The notes: generated from the sequence alone by a model not told the origin. 64,000 bases of DNA from Enterocloster bolteae (GCA_021772025.1 JAETNT010000019.1:1-64000); one strand, 5' to 3'. Positions 53,016 through 61,680 are shown, counted from the first letter of the stretch. Translations and numbers: made by a program.

Positions 53016-53764
53016 TATCCGAACCTCCCTGTAATGTAGTCCTCCGTCCGCTTATCTTTCGGCATGGAGAACAATTTTTCAGTTTCTCCAAATTCCACCA
53101 TTTCTCCTAGCAAGAAGAACGCTGTTTTGTCAGAAATGCGGAGAGCCTGCTGCATATTGTGCGTTACAATAACAATCGTGTAGTTCTTTTTTAATTCGGC
53201 AGCCAGTTCCTCCACCTTTGCAGTGGAAATCGGGTCAAGCGCACTGGTCGGTTCGTCCATCAGCAGAACTTCCGGCTCTATTGCTAAAGCTCGGGCAATA
53301 CAAAGCCTCTGTTGTTGGCCGCCCGACATACCAAGTGCAGATTTTTTCAGCCTGTCTTTTACTTCATCCCAAATTGCCGCTCCCTTTAAGGAACGTTCCA
53401 CAATTTCATCCAGCGTCGCTTTTGAATGGATGCCATGGGTTCTCGGGCCAAAAGCTATATTGTCGTAAATGCTCATAGGAAACGGATTCGGCTTTTGAAA
53501 TACCATTCCGACACGTTTACGAAGCAGGTTAATATCCATATTCCCATAAATATCTTCACCGTCTAACCGGATTGTTCCATTTATTTCACAGCCCTCTACT
53601 AAATCGTTCATTCGGTTCAGGCTTTTTAGCAATGTCGATTTTCCGCAGCCCGACGGACCAATCAGGGCTGTAATTTCATGTTCTGTAAATGCCGCATTTA
53701 TGTTTTTTAAAGCCTGAAAATTTCCGTAGAATAAATCCAGGTTCTCCACTGTAATTTTATCCAT
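53015..53764 (-). CDS. pstB: Phosphate ABC transporter ATP-binding protein
   Basis: A 249-residue ATPase. Walker A is [20 protein letters not shown], then [21 protein letters not shown], the signature [17 protein letters not shown], Walker [14 protein letters not shown] and the switch VTHNMQQA. The NRMNDL and [11 protein letters not shown] segments are characteristic of PstB. The start overlaps pstA by eight bases. Confidence 0.98.
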   Translation of the reverse strand: MDKITVENLDLFYGNFQALKNINAAFTEHEITALIGPSGCGKSTLLKSLNRMNDLVEGCEINGTIRLDGEDIYGNMDINLLRKRVGMVFQKPNPFPMSIYDNIAFGPRTHGIHSKATLDEIVERSLKGAAIWDEVKDRLKKSALGMSGGQQQRLCIARALAIEPEVLLMDEPTSALDPISTAKVEELAAELKKNYTIVIVTHNMQQALRISDKTAFFLLGEMVEFGETEKLFSMPKDKRTEDYITGRFG

Positions 53765-54623
53765 CTGTATTTTTACCCCCTATCTTTTTTGCAATAAAGC
53801 CGGACAGACCGTTTATCATAATAACGGCTGCCAATAATACGACTGCAGTTGCATAAGTCTGATTAATATACAGCCCCTCGCCTGAAATAGAATACATATG
53901 AACGGATAACGTGCGCGCTGAAGAAAAAATACTGACTGCTATTTCCGCAACAGTGCCTGCCGTAAAGATCAGCGCCGCTGATTCCCCGACAATACGCCCG
54001 ATGCCGAGAATAACGCCGGATAAAATTCCCGGAACGGCACAGGGAAGAACAATAGAAAATACGGTTCGCAGTTTTCCTGCTCCAAGTCCAAAACTGCCCT
54101 CCCGATAACTGTCCGGAACACTTCGCAGAGCTTCTTCTGTCGTCCGCATGATAAGCGGCAATATCATAATGCTTAACGTTAAGGCTCCGGATAATAGGGA
54201 TAATCCCAGATTAAGATACTTCACAAAGAACAGCGAGCCAAACAATCCATATACGATTGACGGAATCCCGGATAGTGTTTCAGCCGTAATACCCGCTGCG
54301 GAAACCAGTTTGTTTCCGCGCCGTGCATACTCCGACAGATAAATCGCTGCGCCAATCCCTACAGGAACCGCAAATATCAAAGAAAGCAGCGTTATAGACA
54401 GAGTATTGATAAGAGCCGGAAGCAGTGACACGTTTTCAGTGGTATATTTGCTGTTAAATAACTCCGGCGTTAAGTTGGGAATTCCCTTTATAAGTATATA
54501 TGCAATGATAAAAAGCAGCGCAAGCATTGTAACAAATGCCGCAAGGCATACAGAAAAAAGCAAAAAAAAGGATTTAGGGTCACGTCCGTATGCATGGCGT
54601 CTCTTTCCCGAATTTCCAACCAT
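53757..54623 (-). CDS. pstA: Phosphate ABC transporter permease PstA
   Basis: A 288-residue membrane permease with six segments. The loop [36 protein letters not shown] (the ATPase contact) is typical of PstA; earlier [15 protein letters not shown] and [16 protein letters not shown] are also diagnostic. ATG directly follows the pstC stop (TAGATG), so translation is coupled. Confidence 0.97.
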   Translation of the reverse strand: MVGNSGKRRHAYGRDPKSFFLLFSVCLAAFVTMLALLFIIAYILIKGIPNLTPELFNSKYTTENVSLLPALINTLSITLLSLIFAVPVGIGAAIYLSEYARRGNKLVSAAGITAETLSGIPSIVYGLFGSLFFVKYLNLGLSLLSGALTLSIMILPLIMRTTEEALRSVPDSYREGSFGLGAGKLRTVFSIVLPCAVPGILSGVILGIGRIVGESAALIFTAGTVAEIAVSIFSSARTLSVHMYSISGEGLYINQTYATAVVLLAAVIMINGLSGFIAKKIGGKNTDG

Positions 54624-55472
54624 CTATTTTCCCCTCCTTTTGAACAAAGAAAGCGACAGATTAATAATGAGGATAAAGACAAACAGGACAACCGCAGTAC
54701 CAATCAGCGCCTCACGGTGTAAGTCTGTAGAATATCCCATTTCCAATACAATGTTTGTGGTCAGCGTCCGAACTCCGGAAAGAATTCCGTCCGGAATAAC
54801 CGCTTGATTTCCCGCAACCATCATAACTGCCATTGTTTCACCAACCGCTCGCCCAATCCCCAAAACAACGCCTGCAAAAATACCGCTTTTGGCAGCCGGA
54901 AGAACCGCATAGAAGACACTTCTTTCATGGGAAGCGCCAAGAGCAAGCCCGCCCTCATAGTAGCTTTCCGGGACTGCCCGGATTGAGGTTTCCGAAACGC
55001 TGATAATAGTAGGTAAAATCATCAGGCCTAGTAAAATAGAAGCAGTCAGAATACTCATACCACGCCCGCCAAGCAGTTCTCTTACAAGAGGGACCAGGAC
55101 TGTCAGCCCGAAGAAGCCGTATACCACCGACGGGATCCCTGCCATCAGATTAACCGCGGATTTCAATGGCGCATAAATGCAGGGAGGACAGAAGCGTGCC
55201 ATGAATACTGCCGTCAATATTCCAACCGGCACTCCAATAAGCAGTGCTCCGGCAGTTACATAAAAAGAGCCGACTATCATAGGAAAAATCCCATAAAGAT
55301 TATTTGCAGGTTTCCATTTTGTCCCGAGCAGGAATTCAACAACGCCTATTTTTTTTATTGCCGGAACGCCGCTTGCAAGCAGAAATACGCAGATAAGAAT
55401 TACTGCCGCTATGGAAACGCAAGCCGTTAAGAAAAAAAGATGCTTCATTATTTTTTCTTTTATATGCTTCAT
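54624..55472 (-). CDS. pstC: Phosphate ABC transporter permease PstC
   Basis: A 282-residue membrane permease, partner of PstA. GIPSVVYGFFGLTVLVPLV and ISVSETSIRAVPESYYEGGLALGASHE give the conserved membrane and coupling-loop motifs. Of two close ATG codons, the one at 55472 is seven bases from AAGGAG; the one at 55478 is too near. It lies 56 bases after pstS. Confidence 0.95.
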   Translation of the reverse strand: MKHIKEKIMKHLFFLTACVSIAAVILICVFLLASGVPAIKKIGVVEFLLGTKWKPANNLYGIFPMIVGSFYVTAGALLIGVPVGILTAVFMARFCPPCIYAPLKSAVNLMAGIPSVVYGFFGLTVLVPLVRELLGGRGMSILTASILLGLMILPTIISVSETSIRAVPESYYEGGLALGASHERSVFYAVLPAAKSGIFAGVVLGIGRAVGETMAVMMVAGNQAVIPDGILSGVRTLTTNIVLEMGYSTDLHREALIGTAVVLFVFILIINLSLSLFKRRGK

Positions 55473-55528
55473 AATCATACTCCTTGCTAAAAAGGGCAGC
55501 GGCTTCCTCACCGCAGCCCTATAGATTC

Positions 55529-56422
55529 TTATTGTGATATATCACTCCAATTAACCGCATTTCCTGTAAAAACATCTTTTACCTGTCCGCTTGTAAGGCC
55601 GTTTATTGGGCAGTCATTGTTTACGATTACTGTGATGCCGTCCATTGCGATTACAATAGCCGTCAGCCCTTTTTCCTTTTCGGAATCTTTCAATTCGCGG
55701 GAAGCCATACCTATATCGCAAGTTCCGTCTATTGCATCAGACATCCCTGTAGAAGAATCACTTTGCTGTATTTCAATCGTCACATTGGGATTTTTCTCAA
55801 GATAAGCTTCCTTGAGCTTTTCCATAACCGGAGTAACGGAGCTGGAACCGGATATGACAATTTTTCCTGAGTCCATTTTTCCGCCGTAGGCCCCTGCATC
55901 GGATACAGAAATATATCCATTCTCTTCAATAACCGTCTGTCCGTCCGCGCTCATAATAAAGTCGATAAAATCTTGTGCCGTATCGTTTAGCCCTTCTTTT
56001 GTCGCAATATTAAAAGGGCGGGCAATTTTGTAAGTACCGTTTTTAATGTTTTCAACTGTTGCATCCGTACCGTCAATTTGTATTGCTTTTACGGTATCAT
56101 TCATTGAGCCGAGAGAAATATAACCAATAGCATACAAATCACCGGCAACGGTTGTCATCATAACCGATGTGGAATTTGTAACAGCTGCTTTGTCTGTCGT
56201 AAAGTCAACTTTTTCTCCGGCTTCATTTTTCTGTTCAATACCAAACAGCTCGATGAACGCACCGCGGGTGCCTGAACCGTCTTCACGGGTAAGCACGTTA
56301 ATTTCTTTTGCTGTATCAAATTTTGCTGAACCATCCTCACTGTTTTTACTGCACCCTGCTAATGCAGATAATGTCAAAACGCTTATAATAGTAAATGTCA
56401 GACACTTTTTTAATGTTTTCAT
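55529..56422 (-). CDS. pstS: Phosphate-binding lipoprotein PstS
   Basis: A 297-residue secreted phosphate receptor. The signal peptide ends in the lipobox ALAGC at about residue 23. The chain shows an internal order of lobes: TREDGSGTRGAFIELFG (phosphate-binding Ser/Arg), then ISGSSSVTPVMEKLKEAY, IEIQQSDSSTGMSDAIDGTCDIGMASREL. AAAGGAG precedes ATG. It leads pstSCAB-phoU and has a PhoP-box-like element upstream. Confidence 0.95.
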   Translation of the reverse strand: MKTLKKCLTFTIISVLTLSALAGCSKNSEDGSAKFDTAKEINVLTREDGSGTRGAFIELFGIEQKNEAGEKVDFTTDKAAVTNSTSVMMTTVAGDLYAIGYISLGSMNDTVKAIQIDGTDATVENIKNGTYKIARPFNIATKEGLNDTAQDFIDFIMSADGQTVIEENGYISVSDAGAYGGKMDSGKIVISGSSSVTPVMEKLKEAYLEKNPNVTIEIQQSDSSTGMSDAIDGTCDIGMASRELKDSEKEKGLTAIVIAMDGITVIVNNDCPINGLTSGQVKDVFTGNAVNWSDISQ

Positions 56423-56504
56423 TTTGTAATTCTCCTTTGCTTTCTCAATATTTTGTTTATGAATATAGCATACAGAAGAAATATCAAATCCAATATCATA
56501 ATTT

Positions 56505-56521
56505 TGTAAAATCAGTGTAAA
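56505..56521 (-). promoter_or_regulatory. Candidate PhoP box of the pst operon
   Basis: On the minus strand TTACA occurs twice at an 11-base period (56520-56516 and 56509-56505, in TTTACACTGATTTTACAA), similar to the TTAACA-type direct repeats of Bacillus PhoP sites, about 85-100 bases before pstS. Phosphate-starvation control of this operon is expected. Confidence 0.5.
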
Positions 56522-56533
56522 GCTTTGGACCCG

Positions 56534-56553
56534 TGTAACAGTTCAGACGGCGG
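56534..56553 (+). repeat. Copy 2 of the 20-bp dispersed repeat
   Basis: TGTAACAGTTCAGACGGCGG, identical to 5357-5376. Here it lies 20 bases before the ssrA -35, and its last bases CGGCGGA can pair with TCCGCCG inside the ssrA promoter spacer (56583-56589). Confidence 0.6.
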
Positions 56554-56572
56554 AGAATTTTTTTCCTGCACC

Positions 56573-56601
56573 TTGACAATCTTCCGCCGACATGTTACGA
56601 T
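56573..56601 (+). promoter_or_regulatory. Promoter of ssrA
   Basis: TTGACA, a 17-base spacer and TACGAT, about 30 bases before the mature tmRNA 5' end. Confidence 0.88.
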
Positions 56602-56629
56602 ATTTTTGCCTCATAGGAGGACCCAGTAA

Positions 56630-56972
56630 GGGCTTGTACTGGTTTCGACGGGGGTCATGCAGCTGGTGAAGCTATCCCCATGCAATGGGTTAAATGGCAA
56701 ACTTAAATATAAACGCTGAAGATAATTTAGCATACGCTGCCTAATTTAGGCAGTTGTCAGCCTCTTTGCACCTGCACATAGAGAATCTGGCATCGACTAT
56801 GCAGGAAACGACACAGGCAAAGCTTTGAGCCTGCGGGCGTAATATGAAGCTACTGAACCCATCAGGATGTCTGCTTTCGGATGGCGGAGGGAATGGCAAA
56901 TAACAGACTATGATAGTAGAAGAACAGGGAATTGATTTTCGGACAGGGGTTCGATTCCCCTCAGGTCCACTA
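56630..56972 (+). ncRNA. ssrA: Transfer-messenger RNA (tmRNA)
   Basis: About 343 nt. The acceptor stem GGGCTTG (56630-56636) pairs with CAGGTCC (56962-56968), with two G-U pairs. TGGTTTCGACGGGG and GGGTTCGATTCCCC are the conserved tRNA-like ends. The tag frame is GCA (56697-56699) to TAA (56742-56744), encoding ANLNINAEDNLAYAA. The stop codon lies in the hairpin CTGCCTAATTTAGGCAG, as in other tmRNAs. After the discriminator A the gene reads CTA, so the CCA end appears not to be encoded. It rescues stalled ribosomes and tags products for ClpXP, whose genes are in this window. The pstS promoter region lies upstream, divergent. Confidence 0.97.
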
Positions 56973-57014
56973 ATTATGGTAAGAAGAGACCCACGGGGTG
57001 GAAAGATTTCATAC

Positions 57015-57043
57015 AAAAAACCTGGCAGTACACCAGGTTTTTT
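57015..57043 (+). terminator. Terminator of ssrA (also works on the minus strand)
   Basis: AAAAAACCTGG pairs with CCAGGTTTTTT around a 7-base loop, with A and T runs on the two sides. It therefore also ends any transcript of the decayed methylase on the other strand. Confidence 0.88.
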
Positions 57044-57548
57044 GTAATTGTTCATTTTGTTTATCTTTTGATAATATTTTATCATTCTTTTCATGACACT
57101 TTGATATGGAGGATCCATATAAACTAAATCGCCTGGCTTGGTCAATGCTAACATGTTTTTATAATCTTCACAGGAAAAACATGTTCTCCCCTTCAATAAT
57201 TCTGATATTTTGATTGGTTTAGCTCGCCACGAACATTGTATCGAACTGCGCCTTTAACAACCCTGGCTAACAAAAACAGCATTCTGGCCGAATCTTTCAT
57301 ACCGCAATTAAATTGTCCTTCCCAAATTGTCGAATATTTATCTGCTAATTTTGGGGGATCATCTACACATTCTTCCATCATTTTTATCAACGGCTCATTT
57401 ATATCATTAACCCAGAAATTATCGCATTTATTTTCTGCAGCAGCTAAAATAGATATTGCACATGTACCAGAAAATGGTTCTACTTTATGATTTCAGGAGC
57501 AATCATTCTCTTACTCCCCTGATATTGAACCAAGTGCGGCGCTTTCAT
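57040..57548 (-). pseudogene. Decayed D12-class DNA adenine methylase
   Basis: Three consecutive pieces of one methylase can be read in shifting frames. From ATG 57548 (behind AGGAG): MKAPHLVQYQGSKRMIAPEI then TAG at 57482. A second frame continues VEPFSGTCAISILAAAENKC (motif FSGT) to a TGA at about 57193. A third frame gives TCFSCEDYKNMLALTKPGD and LVYMDPPYQ, the catalytic DPPY motif. After this the sequence meets the ssrA terminator and the C-terminal part is missing. At least two frame changes, one probably a small deletion after EIIK, and a lost 3' end make it inactive. It probably is the remnant of a phage or integrative element, since ssrA is a common integration site; no attachment repeat was found. 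The region 57549-57681 holds nothing else recognised. Confidence 0.8.
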
Positions 57549-57681
57549 TGTAATCTCCTAAATTTTGGTCAATATTTCTTTATTTATATTCTAACCCAAA
57601 CACGCTGTAAAGCAATACAATATAGAGTTATATTACGTGCTTCCAGCTGGTGTCTTTCCAAAGCAGATTTATAGCTCTCTC

Positions 57682-58320
57682 CTACAGAAGCCCTTTCAGC
57701 TTCAGATAATCCTTAATCAAAACCGCCATTTGCTCCAAATCAATTTTGCTGGCATTAATAGGCAGATCGTAGTTATTCATATCCATCCAGTCCTTTCCGG
57801 TGTAGTACCGGTAATACTCTCTACGCTCTTTATCGATCCGCTTAATTCGCCGGATAGCTTCTTTCTCATCAATTTTGGCCACATCCATGGCGCGCTGGAT
57901 CCTGGTGTCCATCTCTGCATACACGAAGATACGCACCAGATTCTCTACTTTTTCCTGCTCCAGTACATAGTCGGCACATCGCCCGGCAAAGATACAGGAT
58001 TCCTCCTTTGCAAGCTTACGGATCAAAGACGCCTGGAACCGGAACAGGTTCTCCGGGGATGTCAGATTATCATCCGGAGAGGGTTCGCTTAAGTCCGGCT
58101 TCACATCAGTGAGGATGCGGTACAGAAGGTTATTTCCCGCCTTCTCATCCGCCATGCGGAAATACTGCTCTCCCACAGCGCTTTTTTCTGAGGTCATTTT
58201 TAAAATCTCCTCGTCATAAAAGTGGATTCCCAGCTCCTCAGCCAATTTCTTTCCTACAACACGTCCGCCGCTGCCGTACTGCCTTCCTATGGTGATAACA
58301 AAATGCTTCTTCTCTCCCAT
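57682..58320 (-). CDS. Cytidylate kinase-like family protein
   Basis: A 212-residue P-loop protein of the cytidylate-kinase-like family common in Clostridia. The start reads FVITIGRQYGSGGRVVGKKLAEELGI, a Walker A variant (GRQYGSGG), then FYDEEIL and the C-terminal RRIKRIDKERREYYRYYTGKDW, the Arg-rich lid. True CMP kinase Cmk is a separate protein; the substrate here is unknown. Of tandem ATG codons, 58320 has the better spacing to AGGAGG. Duplicated promoter-like sequence lies upstream (58358-58469). Confidence 0.88.
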   Translation of the reverse strand: MGEKKHFVITIGRQYGSGGRVVGKKLAEELGIHFYDEEILKMTSEKSAVGEQYFRMADEKAGNNLLYRILTDVKPDLSEPSPDDNLTSPENLFRFQASLIRKLAKEESCIFAGRCADYVLEQEKVENLVRIFVYAEMDTRIQRAMDVAKIDEKEAIRRIKRIDKERREYYRYYTGKDWMDMNNYDLPINASKIDLEQMAVLIKDYLKLKGLL

Positions 58321-58357
58321 CATGTCCTCCTCTGATGCAAAGCACCATCTATTCTTT

Positions 58358-58469
58358 GTTCTCATTATACCATATCCGCTAAGCTCGTGGAAGACCTCGC
58401 TAAGCGGCTAGGTATGTGTTCTCACTAGACTCGGGAAATACCTCGTCAAGTGTTCTCATTATACCATAT
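58358..58469. repeat. Direct repeat of 18 bp with a TATAAT core upstream of the cytidylate-kinase-like gene
   Basis: GTTCTCATTATACCATAT occurs at 58358-58375 and 58452-58469. On the minus strand each copy reads ATATGGTATAATGAGAAC and could supply a -10. The 76 bases between include a partial third GTGTTCTCA and an imperfect hairpin CCGCTAAGC/GCTAAGCGG. No good -35 was seen for either. Confidence 0.6.
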
Positions 58470-58516
58470 TGCAAAAGAAAACAAAAGAAAAAAAGCGGAT
58501 TCCCGAAATTATCCTG

Positions 58517-58545
58517 TTGACAAATCCACGAAAAAGGGTTATTAT
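58517..58545 (+). promoter_or_regulatory. Promoter of the Trp T-box/trpXYZ unit
   Basis: TTGACA (58517-58522), a 17-base spacer and TATTAT (58540-58545). Confidence 0.88.
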
Positions 58546-58551
58546 TGCACC

Positions 58552-58840
58552 AACACGAAAAACCGTTGAGAAAGAGGAGTAAGCTTCCCAACAAAATCAC
58601 AGAGAGCCGCAGGCGGTGGGATTGCGGTATGGAGTTGTTAGCCGAATGGACTTTTGAGGGCAGTTCTGAACAAAATTCAGTAGGGACTGACGGATTCCGC
58701 ACCCGTTACCTTTGCGGCGTATATGTTAGTATATGAAAAGTGGGCTGATTGCTAATTTAGGCAATTAGTCAATTTGAGTGGCACCGCGGATATGTTTATT
58801 CGTCTCAAGGATAGGGTAACCTAGACTTGGGACTTTTTTT
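58552..58840 (+). ncRNA. T-box riboswitch leader (Trp) of the trpXYZ transporter
   Basis: Stem I contains AGAGAGCCGCAGGCGG and the specifier region GAA-TGG-ACTTTTGAG, placing a UGG (Trp) codon at 58647-58649. A stem III-like hairpin ATTGC/GCAAT lies at about 58749-58766. The T-box is TGGCACCGCGG (58779-58789); its UGGC pairs with GCCA, fitting the G discriminator of bacterial tRNA(Trp). The terminator is GTCTCAAG (58802-58809) with CTTGGGAC (58826-58833), an inner AGG/CCT pair and seven T. Uncharged tRNA(Trp) should switch the downstream transporter on. Specifier and discriminator agree independently. Confidence 0.95.
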
Positions 58841-58966
58841 ATTCCATAGGAAAGTGCTCCTATGATATAAAAACGCTCCGCTTAAGGCCGCGCTGCGGCA
58901 GAATGGAATGAGGTGCGCTCCCTCCTCTTTCAAGACGAATTCAACTCAATTATTAAGGAGGACTCT

Positions 58967-59989
58967 ATGATGAAAAAATTACTCGCTGCTGTTCTTACTG
59001 CAATCACTGCAACCTCTATTTTTGCCGGATGCGGTTCTAATCTTTCCGGCGAATCTTCTGCCGCCGGCAAAAAAACTTATACCATAGGCATCGGCCAGTT
59101 TGCAGACCACGGCTCTTTGGATAACTGCCGGGAAGGATTTCTTTTGGGCCTTGCCGAAGAAGGATTTGTAGAAGGCGAAAACTTAACCATTCTCTATGAC
59201 AATGCTCAGACTGACGGTTCCATTGCCAGCCAGATCAACACCAATTTTGCTGCCCGGAAAGTAGATTTAATCTGCGGTATCGCCACTCCTATGGCCCAGT
59301 CTGCCTACAGCATAGGAAAGAAAAACAATATTCCCGTTATCTACACAGCGGTTACGGATCCGGTTGCCGCCGAGCTTGCAGGCGCTGACGGCACTCCTGC
59401 AGGCCAGATCACCGGCACCAGCGATATGCTTCCGGTACAGCAGCAGTTGGAAATGATCCGGGCCATCCTTCCGGATGCCAAAACCATCGGCATCATTTAC
59501 ACCACCAGCGAAGTAAATTCTGCTTCCACTATTGCCCAGTACAACTTGCTGGCTCCGGAGTACGGATTTACTATTGTGGAAAGCGCCATTTCATCCAGTG
59601 CAGATGTATCTCTGGCTGCTGACTCTCTGGTTTCCAAAGTAGACTGTATCACCAACCTGACCGACAACACGGTTGTGGCCTCTCTTCCTATTATTTTAGA
59701 CAAAGCAAATGCCCAAAATATTCCTGTATTCGGAAGCGAAATTGAGCAGGTCAAAATCGGTTGTCTGGCCGCTATGGGACTAGATTATATTGAACTGGGC
59801 AAGCAGACCGGACGGATGGCCGCAAAAATATTAAGAGGCGATGTTCAGGCCAGCCAGTTAAACTATGAAACGGTCAAAGAAGCTTCTTTCTACGCAAATA
59901 CCAAAGTGGCAGAAAACTTAGGCATTTCCCTTCCGGAGGATTTAACCTCTTCCGCCAAAGAGATGTTTACCGATATTACCGCTGATTAA
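58967..59989 (+). CDS. trpX: Tryptophan ABC transporter substrate-binding lipoprotein (TrpX-like)
   Basis: A 340-residue secreted lipoprotein of the ABC_sub_bind (DUF534-like) family. The signal ends in FAGC. The binding domain has TIGIGQFADHGSLDNCREGF, AQTDGSIASQINTNFAARKVDLI, GIATPMAQSA, VYTAVTDPVAAELA (read in the order given) and IGIIYTTSEVNS. The family otherwise binds diverse small molecules; the Trp assignment comes from the UGG T-box ahead of it. The start is ATG at 58967, or the adjacent ATG at 58970, behind AAGGAGGA. It is first of three transport genes. Confidence 0.88.
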   Translation: MMKKLLAAVLTAITATSIFAGCGSNLSGESSAAGKKTYTIGIGQFADHGSLDNCREGFLLGLAEEGFVEGENLTILYDNAQTDGSIASQINTNFAARKVDLICGIATPMAQSAYSIGKKNNIPVIYTAVTDPVAAELAGADGTPAGQITGTSDMLPVQQQLEMIRAILPDAKTIGIIYTTSEVNSASTIAQYNLLAPEYGFTIVESAISSSADVSLAADSLVSKVDCITNLTDNTVVASLPIILDKANAQNIPVFGSEIEQVKIGCLAAMGLDYIELGKQTGRMAAKILRGDVQASQLNYETVKEASFYANTKVAENLGISLPEDLTSSAKEMFTDITAD

Positions 59990-60008
59990 TATAATGGAGG
60001 AACTCCCA

Positions 60009-60908
60009 ATGATTATCCTGTTAGGTGTCCTGGAAGAAGGACTTGTCTATGCAATCATGGCCCTCGGGGTCTATATTACCTATAAAATTCTGGACTTTCC
60101 GGATCTGTCGGTAGACGGTACCTTCCCTATGGGCGCCGCCTTTACCGCCACCCTGATTCTCTCCGGCATAAGTCCTGTCCTGACCCTTCCCCTCTCTTTC
60201 TTGCTGGGCGCCCTGGCAGGCTGCGTTACCGGATTTATCCATGTAAAACTGAAGGTCCGAGATCTGTTATCCGGCATTATTGTCATGACAGCTCTTTACT
60301 CCATCAACATGCGTTTGGCGGGAGGCCGGGCCAACCTGCCTATTTTCAGTAAGGAAACCATTTTCACCAATGCCTGGCTGACTTCCAGGCTTCCGGAGGG
60401 CATGGCCCCTTATACGGTCGTTCTCCTCTTGTTTGTCATTGTCGCAGTGTGCAAAATTCTTTTAGATCTGTACTTAAAGACCCGTTCCGGCTATTTGCTT
60501 CGGGCTGCAGGCGACAATGATACCCTGGTAACTTCCCTGGCCAAGGATAAAGGTCTGGTAAAAATCTTAGGTCTTGCCATCGCCAACGGTTTTGCTGCTC
60601 TGGCCGGCTGTGTCTACTGCCAGCAAAAGGAAGTATTTGAGATTACTGTAGGTTCTGGAACCATCGTCATCGGTCTTGCCAACGTAATTATCGGAACCCA
60701 GCTGTTTAAAAATGTCTCTTTGATAAAGCCTACCACTGCTGTGATTATCGGATCTGTTATATACAAAGCCTGCGTTTCCTTCGCTATCTCCCATGGCTTA
60801 AATGCATCCGATTTAAATTTGATTATCGCTGCCCTGTTCCTGGTAATTCTGGTGTGCAGCAATTATGTAAACGGAAATTCCGGAAAGAAGGGAAAGAACC
60901 ATGCTTAA
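60009..60908 (+). CDS. trpY: Tryptophan ABC transporter permease (TrpY-like)
   Basis: A 299-residue membrane permease of the branched-chain/ribose-type fold, with about eight segments (LVYAIMALGVYITYKILDFPDLSVDG at the start is characteristic). Later LRAAGDNDTLVTSLAKDKGLVKILGL and VIGLANVIIGTQLFK are conserved in the group. The start is ATG at 60009, eight bases after GGAGG; an ATG at 59994 contains that ribosome site and was rejected. Confidence 0.88.
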   Translation: MIILLGVLEEGLVYAIMALGVYITYKILDFPDLSVDGTFPMGAAFTATLILSGISPVLTLPLSFLLGALAGCVTGFIHVKLKVRDLLSGIIVMTALYSINMRLAGGRANLPIFSKETIFTNAWLTSRLPEGMAPYTVVLLLFVIVAVCKILLDLYLKTRSGYLLRAAGDNDTLVTSLAKDKGLVKILGLAIANGFAALAGCVYCQQKEVFEITVGSGTIVIGLANVIIGTQLFKNVSLIKPTTAVIIGSVIYKACVSFAISHGLNASDLNLIIAALFLVILVCSNYVNGNSGKKGKNHA

Positions 60909-61674
60909 ACTGCAAAACATTAGCAAATACTATAACACCGGCACAGTAAATGAAATGTGCCTGTTTCAAGACTTTAATTTAACCATCCAAGACAAACAAT
61001 TTGTCTCTGTAGTGGGGAGCAATGGTTCCGGAAAAACTTCTATGTTAAATATTATCTGCGGAAGTATTCCCTTAGACTCCGGTTCCATTCTCATTGGCAG
61101 CACCGACATTACCAAGATGCCGGAGTATAAACGCCTGCGCCGTATAGGCCGGGTTTATCAGAATCCTGCTATGGGCACCTGCCCTCATATGACCATTCTG
61201 GAAAATATGGCGCTGGCCGACAACAAAGGCCGTCCCTTTCATTTAGTACCCGGCACCAACCGAAAGCGGGTAGACTATTATCGGGACTTATTAAAGACAT
61301 TGGGGTTAGGATTGGAGGATAAGCTTGCGGTAAAGGTAGGCGTCCTGTCAGGAGGACAGCGTCAGGCCATGGCGCTGTTAATGTCCACCATGACTCCCAT
61401 CGAATTTTTAATCCTGGATGAACATACCGCCGCTCTGGATCCGAAAACCGCAGAACTGATCATGGAATTAACCGAAAAAATTGTCCGCGAAAAACAAATT
61501 ACCACTATCATGGTAACCCACAACCTGCGCTACGCCGTGGAATACGGCGACCGGCTTCTTATGATGCATCAAGGCCATACTGTAATCGACAAAGCCGGAG
61601 ATGAAAAACAGGCTCTTACCATTGAGCAGCTTTTGTCTCAGTTTAATCAAATCAGCATTGAGTGCGGAAACTGA
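60901..61674 (+). CDS. trpZ: Tryptophan ABC transporter ATP-binding protein (TrpZ-like)
   Basis: A 257-residue ATPase. Walker A is GSNGSGKTSMLN, the signature VLSGGQRQAMAL, Walker B LILDEHTAALDP and the switch MVTHNLRYA. DEHTAALDP instead of DEPTSALDP is typical of this transporter family. It overlaps trpY by eight bases and completes the T-box-controlled importer. Confidence 0.9.
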   Translation: MLKLQNISKYYNTGTVNEMCLFQDFNLTIQDKQFVSVVGSNGSGKTSMLNIICGSIPLDSGSILIGSTDITKMPEYKRLRRIGRVYQNPAMGTCPHMTILENMALADNKGRPFHLVPGTNRKRVDYYRDLLKTLGLGLEDKLAVKVGVLSGGQRQAMALLMSTMTPIEFLILDEHTAALDPKTAELIMELTEKIVREKQITTIMVTHNLRYAVEYGDRLLMMHQGHTVIDKAGDEKQALTIEQLLSQFNQISIECGN

Positions 61675-61680
61675 ATGTTT

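Noticed and set aside
56741-57196. A 151-codon minus-strand ORF presented as one protein
   Set aside because: Only its first 50 or so codons carry methylase sequence (DPPY). The rest is antisense to tmRNA, so it is part of a pseudogene and not a gene.
56630-58320. Intact prophage or integrative element at ssrA
   Set aside because: Only one decayed methylase is present. No integrase, structural gene or duplicated ssrA end was found between ssrA and the next housekeeping-type gene.
58400-58736. Short ORFs on both strands upstream of trpX
   Set aside because: They fall within the repeat region and the T-box leader, whose specifier, T-box and terminator explain the sequence.
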